Source: Opisthorchis felineus
Taxonomy: Eukaryota; Platyhelminthes; Trematoda; Opisthorchiida; Opisthorchiidae
Direction: 5' to 3'
Length of the DNA stretch: 64,000 nt
Assembly: GCA_004794785.1 (NCBI GenBank)
Contig: SJOL01001962.1
Coordinates: forward strand, 29,002 to 93,001
Within the stretch, counting starts at the first letter, position 1. Every line of letters begins with the position of its first letter. The position numbers were made by a program, and so were the translations under genes. Positions 1 to 13,865 of this stretch are shown here, in pieces. The notes under the pieces are model-generated. The model was not told where the DNA came from, did no database searches, and worked only from the letters and a program-made list of their open reading frames with translations.

Positions 1-744
1 AGCCTTGCACAGCTGTTTATTTCTGCGTGTAATGTACACGAGGGTGATGAATAGAACTTGGAAATACGGCGGAAGACAGCGCTTCTACTTCTACATGGCT
101 TTTGGAGTTGAATCAATTAGAAAATAAAGGAAGTAAAGGACGAAATTACACTGGGAACACTTCCTAAACGAGTGCGATGATCATCGTCAACGAAAACCTG
201 CGCAGGATTCTGGAATCAGTGAGTGAACCGGAAAGAGTCTTACAATAATCCATCTCTCATCGAGTATATTAAAGACCGCAAGTATGAAACTTCGAATAAC
301 TATTGATTAAATGTAAAGTTCATAGCACTTGGAAATGAAAAAACCTTAAGGCTGACCATTCTGACGTTTGCGACCATCAGTATTTGGTTCAGCTGAAAAC
401 TGGGGATGGTTCAGATGGGAATCATGAGAAAAGAGAACAAAACAACTACAGTTAAACTTACTTCCAGAAGGAAAAGACCTGGAATGGTTACGGCCAATCA
501 TTCGACAGCCCGGAGGATGAGACCTAAAAAGGATGGTGAGCGAGGACTACTGGGAATCATACAACAAAGTCGAATGTGAACCCCTGAGAGGCCGAGCTGA
601 GGACCGAGAGATGGATCTTAGTTAAGAGCACGAAAAATGGAATGAACAACACTGGCAAACGAAAAAGGCTTCTGAGGCTTCAGATGACCCATACTAGCAC
701 AATCAACGGTACCTCCAGTTGACTGGCAGAATCAAAGCCATAAA

Positions 745-1437
745 GTGCGGCTAAATGATGCAGCAGGAAGTGCATTTCAAAAACTCTTAGACGAAAGAGA
801 GATGAAAGAGAAACTAGTTTGTGCCATTTGCCTTGGTAGCCGAATGGAAGAAATGGTAAACAGACCAAGATCATTAAAAATTATGCCCGGATGCATTGAA
901 GTGATGAAAAATGATGAAGCGGACGATGAGACTAACCTGTGTGCTAAAATCTTTGGGCGATTACGGAAGATGTTAGCGATGAAGCTATTTTTCTTACTCT
1001 GGCCACCATTAAAAGCATACATAGACATGTATACTAATACCCACACCATGATGATCAAACGGGGTTGGCTTGCTGACATGTTAGAGGGAGGTTGGCCGGA
1101 TTTTATCGTCTTGAACAAGAAGTGGATTTACCTGCAAATTGAGGGGCGCGACAGTTTGACTCACAGAAGAAGAGAAGTTTCGCTCTATGTCACATTGGCT
1201 CTGGGATGCAGCCTCACCTCATCAACGAGGACTACTGATGGGCAAACTGTTTTCTTGCAGGCCCGGACATTGAAAGCGGCCACTATCCAATTTTCCGTCT
1301 TCTTATGGAGGCCAAACACGTTTTATACTGGTGAGAATAAGGAGTTTCAGGAGGTAGCAAGGACTCTACACTGTGTGCAGGTAGATAACTTCAGTGGGCC
1401 TTATGCCATCTTGGAGGCGCCCGAAGACAGCCAGTGA
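745..1437 (+). other. Unrecognised stop-free stretch of 230 codons
   Basis: One of the longest N-free open stretches here. It starts at GTG right after a stop, with no ATG until codon 20. The surrounding 400-950 region is purine-rich. The translation shows no domain, signal peptide or splice structure I can name. It may be a decayed element or chance. Confidence 0.15.
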
Positions 1438-4400
1438 TAATCGCATACAGGGACTTTGCAAGCCGTCACTCATCAGAGTAAGAGTCACCATGCCAGGTTG
1501 GTGCAGAGAAATCACTATTATTGACCATATTGGCTATTCGCAGAATCGCAAAAAGTCCGGGGACGATCCTAGATTAGCCGTTGAAAAGTGAAAACCACCT
1601 GCAGCTTTGGGCGGAACTGCGCAGTGAAGGGCAACCAAGAACAAATTATATCCACATGTCAACTCTAGTAAGCGCAGACTTCGAAAAGAAAGTGCTGGAG
1701 TAGCAACGTTTACAGCAGGATCCACCATCTGGTGGGATCGGTGGGGCCAGAAAACGAATACAGATCAATATGGGCAAACCGTATGAGTTGTACATCTGGA
1801 AAAAATGCCGCTACATTAGTCAGAGGAACACCTTGTACGTACGGACTGCTTTAATTGGAGTTGCACGCGGTGAAGATAGTTCGTCATGTGTGCAAATGCA
1901 GCAAATGGCAAGATCGCGTTAAATATAGAAAAGCGCGGAGCTACTCTGTCACTCACAAGAAAAAAACAGAGGGCCTTTAAAGTCCAGCCGATTAATCTGG
2001 CCAAAGTAGAATATAGCAGACTGTGGTCCTCTGTTCTTTTATCATTTGCAGGCTGTGACTCTCCAATGCCCTCTGTTCAGTCATGGACGCTTCAATAAGC
2101 ATTTTCAGTATGGATCCACAATGGACTTACCTCTTCGCTAAAAGCCGTTAGGAGGTGGTACTGAAAGGGTAATCGTGGGCCAAAGGTCAAAGAGGAAGCT
2201 ACAGGAATACTCACATCCATAATTAATGGGGGAATTGCGGTGGGATAAATACAACATGCCAAATTATCCATAACTGTGTGATAATTTTTCTAATAAGAGA
2301 TGTTCTAGTGATAGTTGACAGGATATAAAATTCTTAAGCTGATATCACAGAGTCCTTATTTTGTGTTGCTCGATTTATAAGCAAACAGTTCAACCCTCTA
2401 ACGATGCATTTTACCGTATGTGATCCCAAATTTGTGGACAGTGCCGTCAAATGCCCACATACTGGATAGTTGGCGGCATATAGGGTTTTCAGCAAAGCAC
2501 TCGGTGGAGATTCTTTTGGATGTCACGCTTCTTTCCTAAAATACAGTCCAGATATCTCAAAGGATAAATGTGTATTTCACTATAGTACGTTTTATTGTGT
2601 ACTATGGTAGAGGAAGCAGTCAGTTGTGTTGTACAAATTATGCAGCCAATGGTTCCACCTGGTTCAGCCACCAGCTTTTTAGCAGTGGCCACAGTTGTAA
2701 ACAGAGTATAGCACGTGTAACCAGCTGGCAAGAAGGAGGAAAATCTCGGTCAGTTTGAGTAGCTGTGATTAGCATTAGAAAAGGGCAACGGCCATGATTT
2801 CAGTGGTTAGCACAGCTTGTAGGACGATGAGGTGAGGGGGAAGCTTGTTGTTGCTTCGTCACTGATCCTTAAGGGAGAGTTAGATCCCTACAGGGATTCC
2901 ATACGCCATGTGATAAAGTTCAATACAAACCAAACGATGATTGTAGGTTAGGGCCTTGTGGCCACCAAACGAGGTTTTGGAGTACTACTTTGTTATTTAA
3001 AAAACCACTGGTCATGTCTAAGCCAAAAGAGTAACGACTAAAAGAAGCACTTAGCTAGCTGCAAGAATTAGGCCGCATACGGCCTTTGTAAACATCTCTC
3101 GCATATTTTGAAGACACTATTAAATGATTTCCAGTGCTGAGCCGAGCTCTACGTGTCCTTCTGTGAAAAGCCGGTCGTGGGTGCACTAAGGAAGTGAAGG
3201 TGGTATGGGGTGCATTTCAAAAAGGGTAATTTATATATTCTTCCAATAAACGGTTGACGTTATACTTTTGACTATCTGGGATCAGTGTGTGCGTCATTGT
3301 GTAGAGGTTTCCGATCAAAAAGGGGACGATTAACTATTACAATCACAAGATCTTTGAAAAGAAAAGAAGGTAAAATAAGGGAGGGAGACAGTGCTAGTGC
3401 TGAGTCATGTCGGCAAAAAAACCTGATAGAAGAACGTCTCATTGTTGCAAGCAACTATGATGCTATTATAAGAACGGTCAATGGTATTCCTTATGAGCAG
3501 TACTGGGTAGCGTTTAGGGCTAAATGTTCCAGAAAGTGAAAGATAAAGTATGAAATTTCAATTTCGCTACAGATAGCTTTGTTTTCAGTTATAAGCGCTG
3601 GTGCTTAACATTCTTAGGGCTTTGAGAGAGATTTTCTGGAAGAGTGGAAAGAAATCGGAAGGACGAAGTCTTATTACAATGTCCTTTCGTTTCTATGGAG
3701 GGCGGTAAATGTGGCATCTAAACCTCGGATCAGCAACGTGATAAACATATCTGACTATCACAATATTATTAAGAGTAGCTCGTTAAGACAATATCATTAA
3801 GACTGACGCAGTGTCCTGTGTCAATGTCATCTGACTTGAAGCCAATGAACAATGACAACCAAACTAGCTAGGCAGTCCAAATAGGATAGATTACACATCC
3901 TATTCTATTTTGCTTCTAACCTCATGCAAACGAAATTACGCAACCTCAGTCAGAAAGGCACAAAAATCCTGACGGTAGCCATCTGTTTACATAGTTCTTT
4001 CCCTGATAGGCAGAATCTGAGCGTGCAAAGCAGATGTCTCAATTATTCTATTTAAATGAGTTCCCATTGATTCCCCAGTGTCACTGATTCGTCATTAAGT
4101 AGTCGGTTGAGCATAATTCTATTGCAAGCACGCTGCAGCCAGCTAACGGCTGTCTTATAGCAAAGGCACCAATGATAGAGAGTTTGAATCCGTCCAAAGT
4201 CCTCTGACTGGAGGTAGTTTGGTTTCGAAACCATATAGCAGGACTTTTCTTACAATCGTTTTGTGCGCACGAACATTCAAATTCTGTAAAATTTACTTCC
4301 GACGCCACCTGTGATGCAGATTTTCAAGTGTTTTCTGCAACCTGAAGAATTTGCGCCAAGATCTCACTTCACGATGGTCACGTTCTGTGTGGAATATTCT

Positions 4401-4740
4401 CGTTCTTGTGATAGTTCGGCATGTTTTCTATACAGTTCTTGCCTTGAAGCTTGGCAGCGTTTGAGAAATTTACACTGTCCCGCTGCGAGACTAATGCTCT
4501 ACCTGAACTGCTTGAGGGCTCGAAACAGTCGATACAAGCGAAGGAGATTTTGACCTTGTAGTTTTTATTGAGTTTAGATAACTTACGTTATCAGATTGCT
4601 GGCCTAAAAAGACCGGATAGCCCTTGTAATCAGCGTCGCGCTTGTTTGTTCGTCGTCTTTTTTTATTGCTCTCCAGAGTTAACTTTGGCCTATTTAAGCA
4701 GGAATGTCTCCTGTTTAGAGGAAGCTTAGGAACATCATAA

Positions 4741-5110
4741 ACGAGAGATTCAGCTGGGTTTCAGGTGAGCCTCTCGTCAAAACCAAAATGCTACGCAATT
4801 GAGCGTAGTTCGCCAACTTCATGCAATTTGGGCTCAAATAGAACCTACGGTTGACGGAATCTCGGGGATTGTGGCTACCTAATGAGCTTCAAGAAGAAAA
4901 AAACCGGTCATGGACTGTCGAAGAGTTGTCAAGAACATTATGAGTAGTGCATTACGTCCATAAAACGTATCGCAATATCTCAAAAGTCTTGCCAGTTGAG
5001 GCATGAGACGGCCTGGTGCAACACATTCAGTAAGTTAAGAACAGCGTTAACGAGAGATTCAGCTGGGTTCCAAGTGATATGCAAATGAGTGTATTTCGCT
5101 AAGCCTGAAA
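4741..5110 (+). repeat. Family 1 repeat copy, more than one unit long, with fossil ribozyme
   Basis: The motif acgagagattcagctgggtt begins at 4741 and again at 5050, a period of 309 bp, so this old copy also derives from a tandem or circular template. On the plus strand at about 4873-4915 the hammerhead is recognisable: CTAATGA replaces CTGATGA and the downstream GAAA is AAAA, while ACCGGTC and the flanking ctgtcgaagagtt are kept. It should be inactive. It belongs to a variant with gattcagctggg beside the hairpin, unlike the array copy. Confidence 0.7.
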
Positions 5111-8100
5111 TTTATTTTCTCGACTGTCTTCTTGCAACCTCCACAACTTAGCTTGCGTATACTCAGTAACGCGTATCTTCCTATTCAGACGGATGTTTTT
5201 TACCAGCAACTCTTTCTGTCATACTAGAGATACCTTTAAACTTCCGTGTTCAAACTTTGTCGCAAGACAATTCAATTATTATCCTTTTAGGTAGTCATCT
5301 AGTTGGCCTCAAGATTGCACGAACCAATTTCAGACAGTATAATCCACTCAGTTCTTTTCTGTCTTTCGTTTGCGCTGCTTGTGTTCCATTGTTAACTACT
5401 TCCGTGGTAAGAAGTCATCGATACCATGCCACGCAGACAGGAAGTACATCTATTCACTCATTTATCTATCTGAACAAAATTTCCAACCAATCAGACATTG
5501 CACAATGATTGTACTTATATTTGACGGTTTCCGTAATTTCTTGCAAAAAGCGCATTATTGCCATCAGTGCAAACGGAAAAGCTTATTTTTATTACAGAAT
5601 ACGCAGTTGGATATCAGTTTGTTTTACCGTTTTACGAAAACTAAAGTTGTAAACTTGTAGCATCCATTCCACCTAGAACAGTCGTCATAATGGGTTGTTC
5701 ACAAAACTAAAAACGTTGTGTTTTCAGACATACTTTAGGCTTAGTAAAACTAACCAAATTTGTGGGACGTTCAGGTTGTTTGTCCTGCTTAGTTGTACAG
5801 ATGACTTGCCATCAAAAATAATAAAGTGTCATCACGACGGGAAACTACTGAGTGAGTGACATTTCAAAAATGACAATGATAGTGACTGAAAAAGAAACGG
5901 ACCACCCTACGTTCATGGTAAGTAGTAAATGTATACGTATTTGTAACAGAAGCATAAAGCCCTTTCACCTGAAAAGCAATTGTATTGAAAGGGGTAAAAT
6001 TTGTTTTATGAGTCTATCGGAAAAATAGAATCGGGAAAAAATGTTTCAAAAGCAACCGCTGTATTACGGGCCATTTGAGATATCATCTGCTTCTCTCTTG
6101 TTTTAATCTCCACTTTTGGGTTTCAAAACTTCGTAGTTGATTCTTTTGATCAGTCTCACCCGATGCGCTCCTGCTTTCTCACTTAAGTCATACCTAATAC
6201 GAATTATCGCCAATGAGAGGGAATAACGTTTTTGTGCAGCATCGTAAATATTTAGAAATGAGCTCAAATGATATCCGCTAGAACATTTGACTTTTATGTC
6301 CAAGTCATACCTGTAGTTATTTTTAAGTGCCATTAAGTAGAGTTTCCACAACTGTACGAGAGTGCCAGAATGCCTGAAAGGACCCTTGAGGAATAGGAAT
6401 AAATAGCGGTAAAGTGTGATGGCCAGGACAGCTCTTGTTATTCTAGAGAAATCACTTTTAAAAAATAGTACTGCACTTGCTTCTCTGAACCTAAATCTAA
6501 GTTTGCTAAATCGTCTAGAAGAGGATGCTTTCGGTCTGGTTCTTTATTCAGTCTTTTTGGAGAACTTTCGTCAGGTCCTGGTGGACTTTTGTTGGTAAAT
6601 ATGGGTAATTTTTGCGATGACATAGTATCCAATAATATCTTATGTAAAATATCTGACTAAAATTGTGTGTTGAATGTCTGTTGCAGTTAGGATCTGGTCA
6701 TGTACTGGAAAACTCCACCAGTGTTAGCGTTTGGATGAAGGGTTAGGTGTTCTGGCCTAATTTAGAAGAACTCTAGAACAGCGGACACTTCATTATGATA
6801 GCAAACTATGTTTAAGCCACAGCTATATTGAAAAATAACGGTTTCAGCACTTTACCAGAATTCTTCTCATGACACAGTCCCAAAACAGCCTAATATGCAC
6901 AACGTCACGATAATATCTGTTCAAAACTGTTTTGATCCAATCAACTAAGACGAAATCCTTGTAGCAGGCTTGCTTTCAAGTCGGAAAATATCAAGCGTAT
7001 ACTAGAAATGTAAACAAAGGTATTCCTTATGGTGCCTTTGTCCGAAACTCTGAAATCTTCAACTTGTGTTAAGTGACCAAGTAGTGACGTTTCTTATTTA
7101 CTAACAGTTAGAAGTTCCTTACCCAGACCTGAAAATCAACTTGAATTCGGTCCGATATGCGATAGCTTTGATAATAAAGTGCGGAAGAATTGCAGTGCTA
7201 AACCGATAAATAGTTACGCCATTGGCGAAAACTATCTTTGGAGATCACTAGCCTGTTCTCATACTATTTAACTTAAAACTGATCTCTTTTGGAAGCAGGA
7301 ACTTTAAAGAGCCAAGAGTAAGAGTCTCTCTGAACGTTTTTGTTTCTTTTCTTCAAGGTGATTTTTCAACAATAAAAAAAACGGAAACTAGGGAAGGTCA
7401 CTGGCGTTTGCTTGACATCACGTATTACAGGGTCCCTAGCCAAGTAAAAGTAGGGCCAGTGGGGTCCCCACCTAGAAGACCAAGCGAGATCAGTAAGTGT
7501 TTGTATGGACGTACTCCTCACTGTTATATTACTAAGCAAAACTTCTCATTGTCTAAAAAACTGCCTTTATATCAGTAAGTCATTGCTAAAAGCTGGTCTA
7601 GTGGAAGGACCTAAGAGTGCAGTTACTGCAAATCTTGAACCAGTCTTAATAAATCTTGATCAAATTCAGCCAGCCTCGTAAGTGTGTTAAAGGTTTTGAC
7701 TGATTGACGAGAGAATTGCTAACCAGAAGACGTTCAATGCGTCCAACTGTTAAGTTCGTGAATTATTTTTTTAGATTCCAAACCCTGACAAAGTGAGTTC
7801 CACAGAAATAATTTACACAATTCGCGGTGCACTAAATAAATAAAAAAACTAAATGTACCCTGTTCAAAAAATCTGCTTTCATGCTGAAACATACACAATC
7901 ATCTTTTCCTGGATGAATGTCTAAACAAAAACTACGTTTATTCTGTCCCTTATGAGAGTTTCGTCCTAAAAGCTATAATCAAAATGTGTTTTTCACATTT
8001 GCTGTTTTTACACATAATTCCCACCGTAACATTCAAAAGATACCTCGTTATTGTGTGCGGGCACATCCCCTGTGCAGAGCTCTTGTGCAATTCTGCGAGA

Positions 8101-10069
8101 ACAAACTAAAAGATAACAAATGGGGAAATAATTGATGAGGAGAGTTTTGAATAATTCATCCGACATATGCACGATACTAAGCAACGTTTCAGAACAAACA
8201 GGCTGAAAATGTAAGAGAGTTGCATAAGATAGCACAGAGGGCGGAGGTAGGGCAATGCCAATGTCCGAACCAATACGGTTTTTGCATTTCCAACAGATAG
8301 GAGAGGATGTCCTTGACAAGGCTGTGTACTGAGCTGGACGGTTCCCTCACTTGCTAATGTACCGCTAAACCACAACTCATAACTACATCTACATCTGCCG
8401 ATGATGTTGCTGGCACCGCCTTCTCCACAGTAAGAAGCAAACTAGGCTCTATAATCTAGGTTGTCTACCCGAGTAAATGGATTACAAGTGGACCACGTAG
8501 CTTTGGACTTTCAGTTCGAAAGTACCCTTATAGTTGATTCGTCCTGATGTATGATCTTTGAAGGCATCAACACATTACGTTACCATCGGTGTAGTTTCTG
8601 CCCGTGCAACAAGCCTTCAGCTAAAGTTCAGCCGACACGATTACGACTAATGAGTCAATGTTAACATAAAATGGCAAGAGGTGAACGAAGTTTAGATACT
8701 AAGTCGAATAAAAGTGAAAACGAATCTCGAGTATGACTTTACGTACAAACAGAAGAGAACATAAAAATGCGTAACGTCAACAGACCAGGAGGTAGCTGTA
8801 CGGTCAGGTAGTGAAAGCGAAAAATGGCTGAATATAAACGGGGTAACTGCTTGGGTCAGTGAATTGGTACGAAGGCTTTCGCGACGAGAAATGAATAATT
8901 GAAGCATGAAGCCTTTCGAGAGAGCAATGGCAATCACATTTATCAAAGGCAGCCAGTACAAATACGCAGGTTTGAACTCACATATCGAGTGGATAGAACA
9001 TGTTACTAGCTGTCGATAATATGATGAAAACTTTTCGGTCTTCACACACAAAAAGTTAGATTACTCTAAGCTTTGTTAAATAACTAAGCTGCTTGTAAGG
9101 GGAAGGTTTAAAAAATAACTGGGTTATAATGGTAAGCATTGCAGTAAATTAGGACCATACCCATGGGGGCACTGAATTTTTGATAGTTCGTTTAGCCAAG
9201 GGATGAATTTTTTTCTTGAACCCTTAAGTGATATTACCCCTTGTATGGCCTGGATAAATACAAACCAGTCGGGTCCGACAGAAACTGATAAAAACAGTTA
9301 TCGACTTATGAGGTGTTGCGACAGTTATCATCAGATAAACTCAAGAGGAATTTTTTCACGCCTTCCATTTGAGAGATAGTAGCCAGACAAATAGAGCAAT
9401 TTTTCCACCATAATTGACTTTCGCGATTAACGTCAGTTTACTAAAGATACTATTGGAACTGATGAAGATAAAATCTCCTGTGGATGGGCAAAAGGAAATG
9501 CTGAGTGACTTCCTCCTTGGAGATGATGAAATGTCCTGGTAGTCATGCGAACCACACTACTGCATGCTAGTGAAGAATGCAACACATTTTTTGAAGTAGT
9601 ATGGCCGTCATCTTAGCTCAGGCACCTAGATCTCCTAAGTTTGAGTTGGCCTTTCTGAAAGGTCACACCTTAACCTATAATCATTAAGAAATAATGATGT
9701 GGTAATTGCTACTGACTAGAGCCTTGCCTTTTGTTCTCATTGCTGTTATGGGCATTTTTCTGCTTATCGTCCTCTCAGTCCGCCTAACGGTCAAACGCAC
9801 GAAGCCAACCACACTATCGCCACTCAAATTAATTTGTGATTAACGAATACAAACTTTTGTTACCCCATCATTTTCCGAATAAGCGGATGAGTACCATACC
9901 ATCGGAATGGTTTATCTATCAAGACTATTTAAAGGCGTGCTTTACGGCGACACAGCTAATTAGTTTGGAAGCGCGGTGTGCAGACAATAACTATGCATAC
10001 ACGAAGTGTACTCATTTGTACAATGTTGTTGGTTGTCATGGGATACTCGTCTGAATCGTAGCCAAAAAT

Positions 10070-10330
10070 CTCGTTTATGACACACTGCAACTAAATGTGC
10101 TGCACAAAGGCAACCTCATGTTCCAATCGGTACGATGTTTGTGATATCCCAGTATATTTTCAAGAAGGCAGCTACTCATAAGTTTGCTGAAAAGTCTGAA
10201 AATTCACGTTTAGGTAGAAAATAAGGTTGAGGAAAATTCGAGGACTGCTTCAATCTGTTGGGCCTCAAGAAGAGGGAAACCGGATGTTGACCATCGAAGA
10301 ATTCAGCAACTTTGTGAGTGTTTTTCGAGA
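10070..10330. repeat. Family 1 repeat copy with internal inversion
   Basis: 10070-10200 matches the array in its plus-strand orientation (atgtgctgcacaaaggc, then tttgctgaaaagtct). About 10225-10330 matches in the opposite orientation, with cctcaagaagaggg, gaaaccgg and gaattcagcaactttgtgag. The hammerhead relic lies at about 10249-10290 on the plus strand and has CTGTTGG instead of CTGATGA. Confidence 0.6.
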
Positions 10331-10747
10331 AAAAAGCATACATCTCATTCATTTATGAGTTGATGATTGGTAGCTGAATTCTGTTAATCTACGAGTCCGA
10401 CTCTGGATTTGAAGGATGCGGGTTCCCCAGCTTAGTCGAATTCTGTGATTCCTGAAGCTGAGGGCATCCCCTCTGAAAAAAGACACCTCACCGAGCCACG
10501 CTTGGAAGTTCTGGGAAAAAAGATATCTCGAATTTTCCCGTTTAGCAGCTTCAGTCTGATCACTAGATTGAAATCCACACTGCTTAATTGTGAGGCAGCT
10601 TTGCTTTGCAAACCACTTCTTGTCGGTTTAACACGCACCTCTAGTAATCAATATTCTTGTAGCATGCGTAAACGTTTTTATTCGCATCACTTAAGTCTAA
10701 GAAGTCCTTTTCAGGTATTGACGCGATTTTTCCTTTAAAATGTGGAA

Positions 10748-10771
10748 ATTAGATTAGATTAGATTAGATTT
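10748..10771. repeat. ATTAG pentanucleotide repeat
   Basis: Four to five perfect copies of attag. Confidence 0.9.
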
Positions 10772-11363
10772 TCGCTCTTACTGAAGTTAGAAACCGGTGT
10801 GTAGCTTGGACCGTGTGTGGATCTATACCCCAGGACAGCTGATATCGTAGGAGAGCCCGTCAAAGTTACGTAACCGATGCACGATAGACACAAGTTGCTC
10901 ATCACGTCCGATTAGGTGACCATTTTTACGCTTGAGCCATGTGACCGCTTTGCCCGACGGCTAGAAAGAGCAATCGACTTGCATGTGGAAGCTTTCAAAT
11001 CAGTACCAAATATTCACGGCACCTGCAGGATCATGTAGGTGATTGTAAGACGTGTAGAATTTAATCCGACGAGATGCATGTGAATAAAATTCATTCGAAC
11101 TGCCTCAGTGCTTACAAAATATGTGAGTGAATCCACAAAAGCGGTCACGATGAAAGTATGCCTAGATGAACGATCAGCCAGATCGAAAAAAGCGCCAGCT
11201 GCACGATTTGGGACTCTCCGCTACTTGAAGATATGAAATATTAGTCACATCAGCTTTCGTTTTTTGAAACGGGTGTTGTTCAAAAACTGTATGACACCTG
11301 GCCCTTAATATATCTCCACATGCTACGGTATTGGACGTAGTTCCTTACACAGGTGTCCGAAAT

Positions 11364-11885
11364 TCAGACGACAGTGGATGTCTTCCACGTGATCGATCCA
11401 CACGAATGGCAGTAAATAGTGAAATATTTATTATTCAGATCACTCCACTTGTTTTTACCTCCCCGGTGGCTCGGTTTTATTTTGATGGTGGCTACTCTTT
11501 CGCAAACCCCAAAGTCCACACCCCCCGGGACTCGAAAACCATATACGACTGATATATGGACGGAATATTGTGAAATACACCTGCATGTGTAAAAAAAGAG
11601 AGGCCTCAAAAAAGCTGGTAACATAAAAACACAGAAGATACTTCTAGCCATATTTTCTCTTACAGTGCCACAATTAATCTTGCGTCGATTCAACACATAT
11701 GAACAAACAGCACTGGGAGGTGCTATTTGACGTAACTGATGATGGTATTCTGTGTTTTTAAATGTTTCCAACTGCACGAGGTGTGCACAACAGAACATAC
11801 TGCAATCTCGGCAAATGAGGAGGCTTTCTAAAATCTCCGGTTTTCTCGGTATAATTAAAAAAATAGCACAGTATTTAGCTGACAA
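11364..11885 (-). other. Unrecognised stop-free stretch of 173 codons
   Basis: The minus-strand translation contains RVPGGVDFGVCERVATIKIK but no domain I can name. Neighbouring frames give no continuation. Confidence 0.15.
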
Positions 11886-12100
11886 TAAAAATATAGCTGC
11901 CGGAAGGTGAACATTTTGATATCTTTTTCCATTTTACAACGGTTTCTAGGAAATCATTTCCAACTTTGAAGTGTTGTCGAAATTACGACTGATCCTCCCG
12001 AATAGATAAAACATAAAGCATTACTTAAATCAACTCTGGGTATGGAAACTCTGGGTCAATCCTATGGATGTCATATGTTCATATTAATTTCAGGATGGCT

Positions 12101-12106
<6 letters not shown>

Positions 12107-12131
<25 letters not shown>

Positions 12132-12132
12132 T
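12107..12132. repeat. AT dinucleotide microsatellite
   Basis: About 13 uninterrupted AT repeats. Confidence 0.95.
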
Positions 12133-13800
12133 TGCAGACTATATCTGACGGACGGTTTTATTCCACAAGCCGATCCAAAGGAAACCACTTGCTTTGCTTT
12201 GAATTGATATTTGAATCGAGACGTTAAGAGCAGTAAAGGGAGGAGGGGATCTGAGAAGCACTCCAAACACACAGTGGTGAAGAACAGACATTGCGAAGAA
12301 GAAATTTTAGCTTCGTTTTTAATTAAAACAATGCTTCAGAGATATAACATGATGTTCCCTGAAAGCCAGGTTTGCGGTGCAGAGAAAATGCTTCATACTC
12401 AACTTTGGCACGTAGCAAATTCACTGAAAACAGGGATCATTGGATTTTAGTATCTATTTCCAATGGCTTCAGAGGTTATCAGTGACAGAAATGGTCTGTG
12501 CGTGGTCTACTATGGTGAAAACACGATATCTGTGAATTAAAGTTCATGCCCAAAGTTTACTGGTTTACAGACAGACAATATGAATCTTGTCTATTTCTTG
12601 ATGTTTCGCTATCCACGAAACTACTTTAGACACCACTGATTATTGTTTACCTGAACCGAATGACCAGTCTAATCCATACAGACTCGGATGCTGTCCACAC
12701 GGGTGCTCTATACTGATTGAGGATGACAACGATCAAAACAACTTTGATACTGCCTGAAGCCCCGGAAACACGTTGTATCTGGTCTAGTAATTTGGCGTAC
12801 GCAATGTTATATAAAATCCATAGGGCGACTTTTATTTGTTTCCTCTGTGATTTATGACAGTTTGACCAATTTCTAAAATATGAACACTGTTGAATGGTTA
12901 GATTTAGTTGCTAGCATTCGGGAACTTTGTGATCAGTAGAAGGTCTAGCAAGACCAGCATTCTTGTTAGTCATAGTTCCTTTCCACCAGCAATATGTCTT
13001 TTGACTAAATGGCTGAGAAATTGTGATATATCTGTTTTTCTCCACGTTTTATGCTCGAAACAAGATGACAGGGGGAATCCCTTTGATAAACTCACTGACA
13101 GTTAACGTATTAGAGTTCTCACCAAAATTGTTTGCGTTAGAGTAATTTGCCTATTTTGTCGTTTTTCATAATAGGCCTTGAAGTTGTTCTTCAACTAAAC
13201 GGACATCGTTTTAACTCATGTGGATGGATGAGTAAATGGCCGATAAAATGTATGCCTTGAAACCCCTCCATGAGATGAGGCAACGAAACGAAATTTTTAT
13301 ACCAAAAGTGCCTTACTCTCTTAACAAGAAGGTGAAAGCAAATCGCATTCATTATTTAGTCTACCACCTAAGTAGATGTGGTAATCCCCTCCAATGCCCA
13401 CCAATATCTTAGGGGTCACGTGCGGTCGTACAAGAAACCGTTTGTTCCTAGTTTCCGTCACGCACCAACCGACATTTGCTTGTAATTCACCTGTTTGCCC
13501 ATCTTTTGACATGATTAAACTCTCTTTTGCGTGCTTGTCGGTAATGATATTTTGACTTAAACAGAAAATCAAAATGAAAAGACCGTATTTTCCAAGTTTA
13601 TACTTGTTTTATCACAAATATACTCCAAATTCATTTAGTATAGGGAGGCTGCATCAATCACTAATGTACAACATTGTTTACACTGGAATATAAGCACAGC
13701 TGTTTTCAGAAAATTTTTTTCCCATGTTAAGGAAACCTTTTTTTGAAAGTCCCCATCCCAGCGGTATCGACGTTACCGCAACCTGCTCTCTGTGAAGCTC

Positions 13801-13865
13801 CATTACAAACTGTTGGAAACAAGAACGTTTAGTGTTGCAAGTCTGATTGTTTCAGTACTCATTCT
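13801..13865 (-). mobile_element. Possible RTE endonuclease start, truncated
   Basis: The minus strand from ATG at about 13854 reads MSTETIRLATLNV and then hits a stop five codons later. ETIRLATLNV resembles the usual beginning of the AP endonuclease of RTE-type elements. Only about ten residues support this, and the downstream sequence cannot be followed, so it may be coincidence. Confidence 0.3.

Noticed and set aside
9322..9345. tcatcag as a further hammerhead on the minus strand
   Set aside because: No GAAA element or stem II follows at the right distance.
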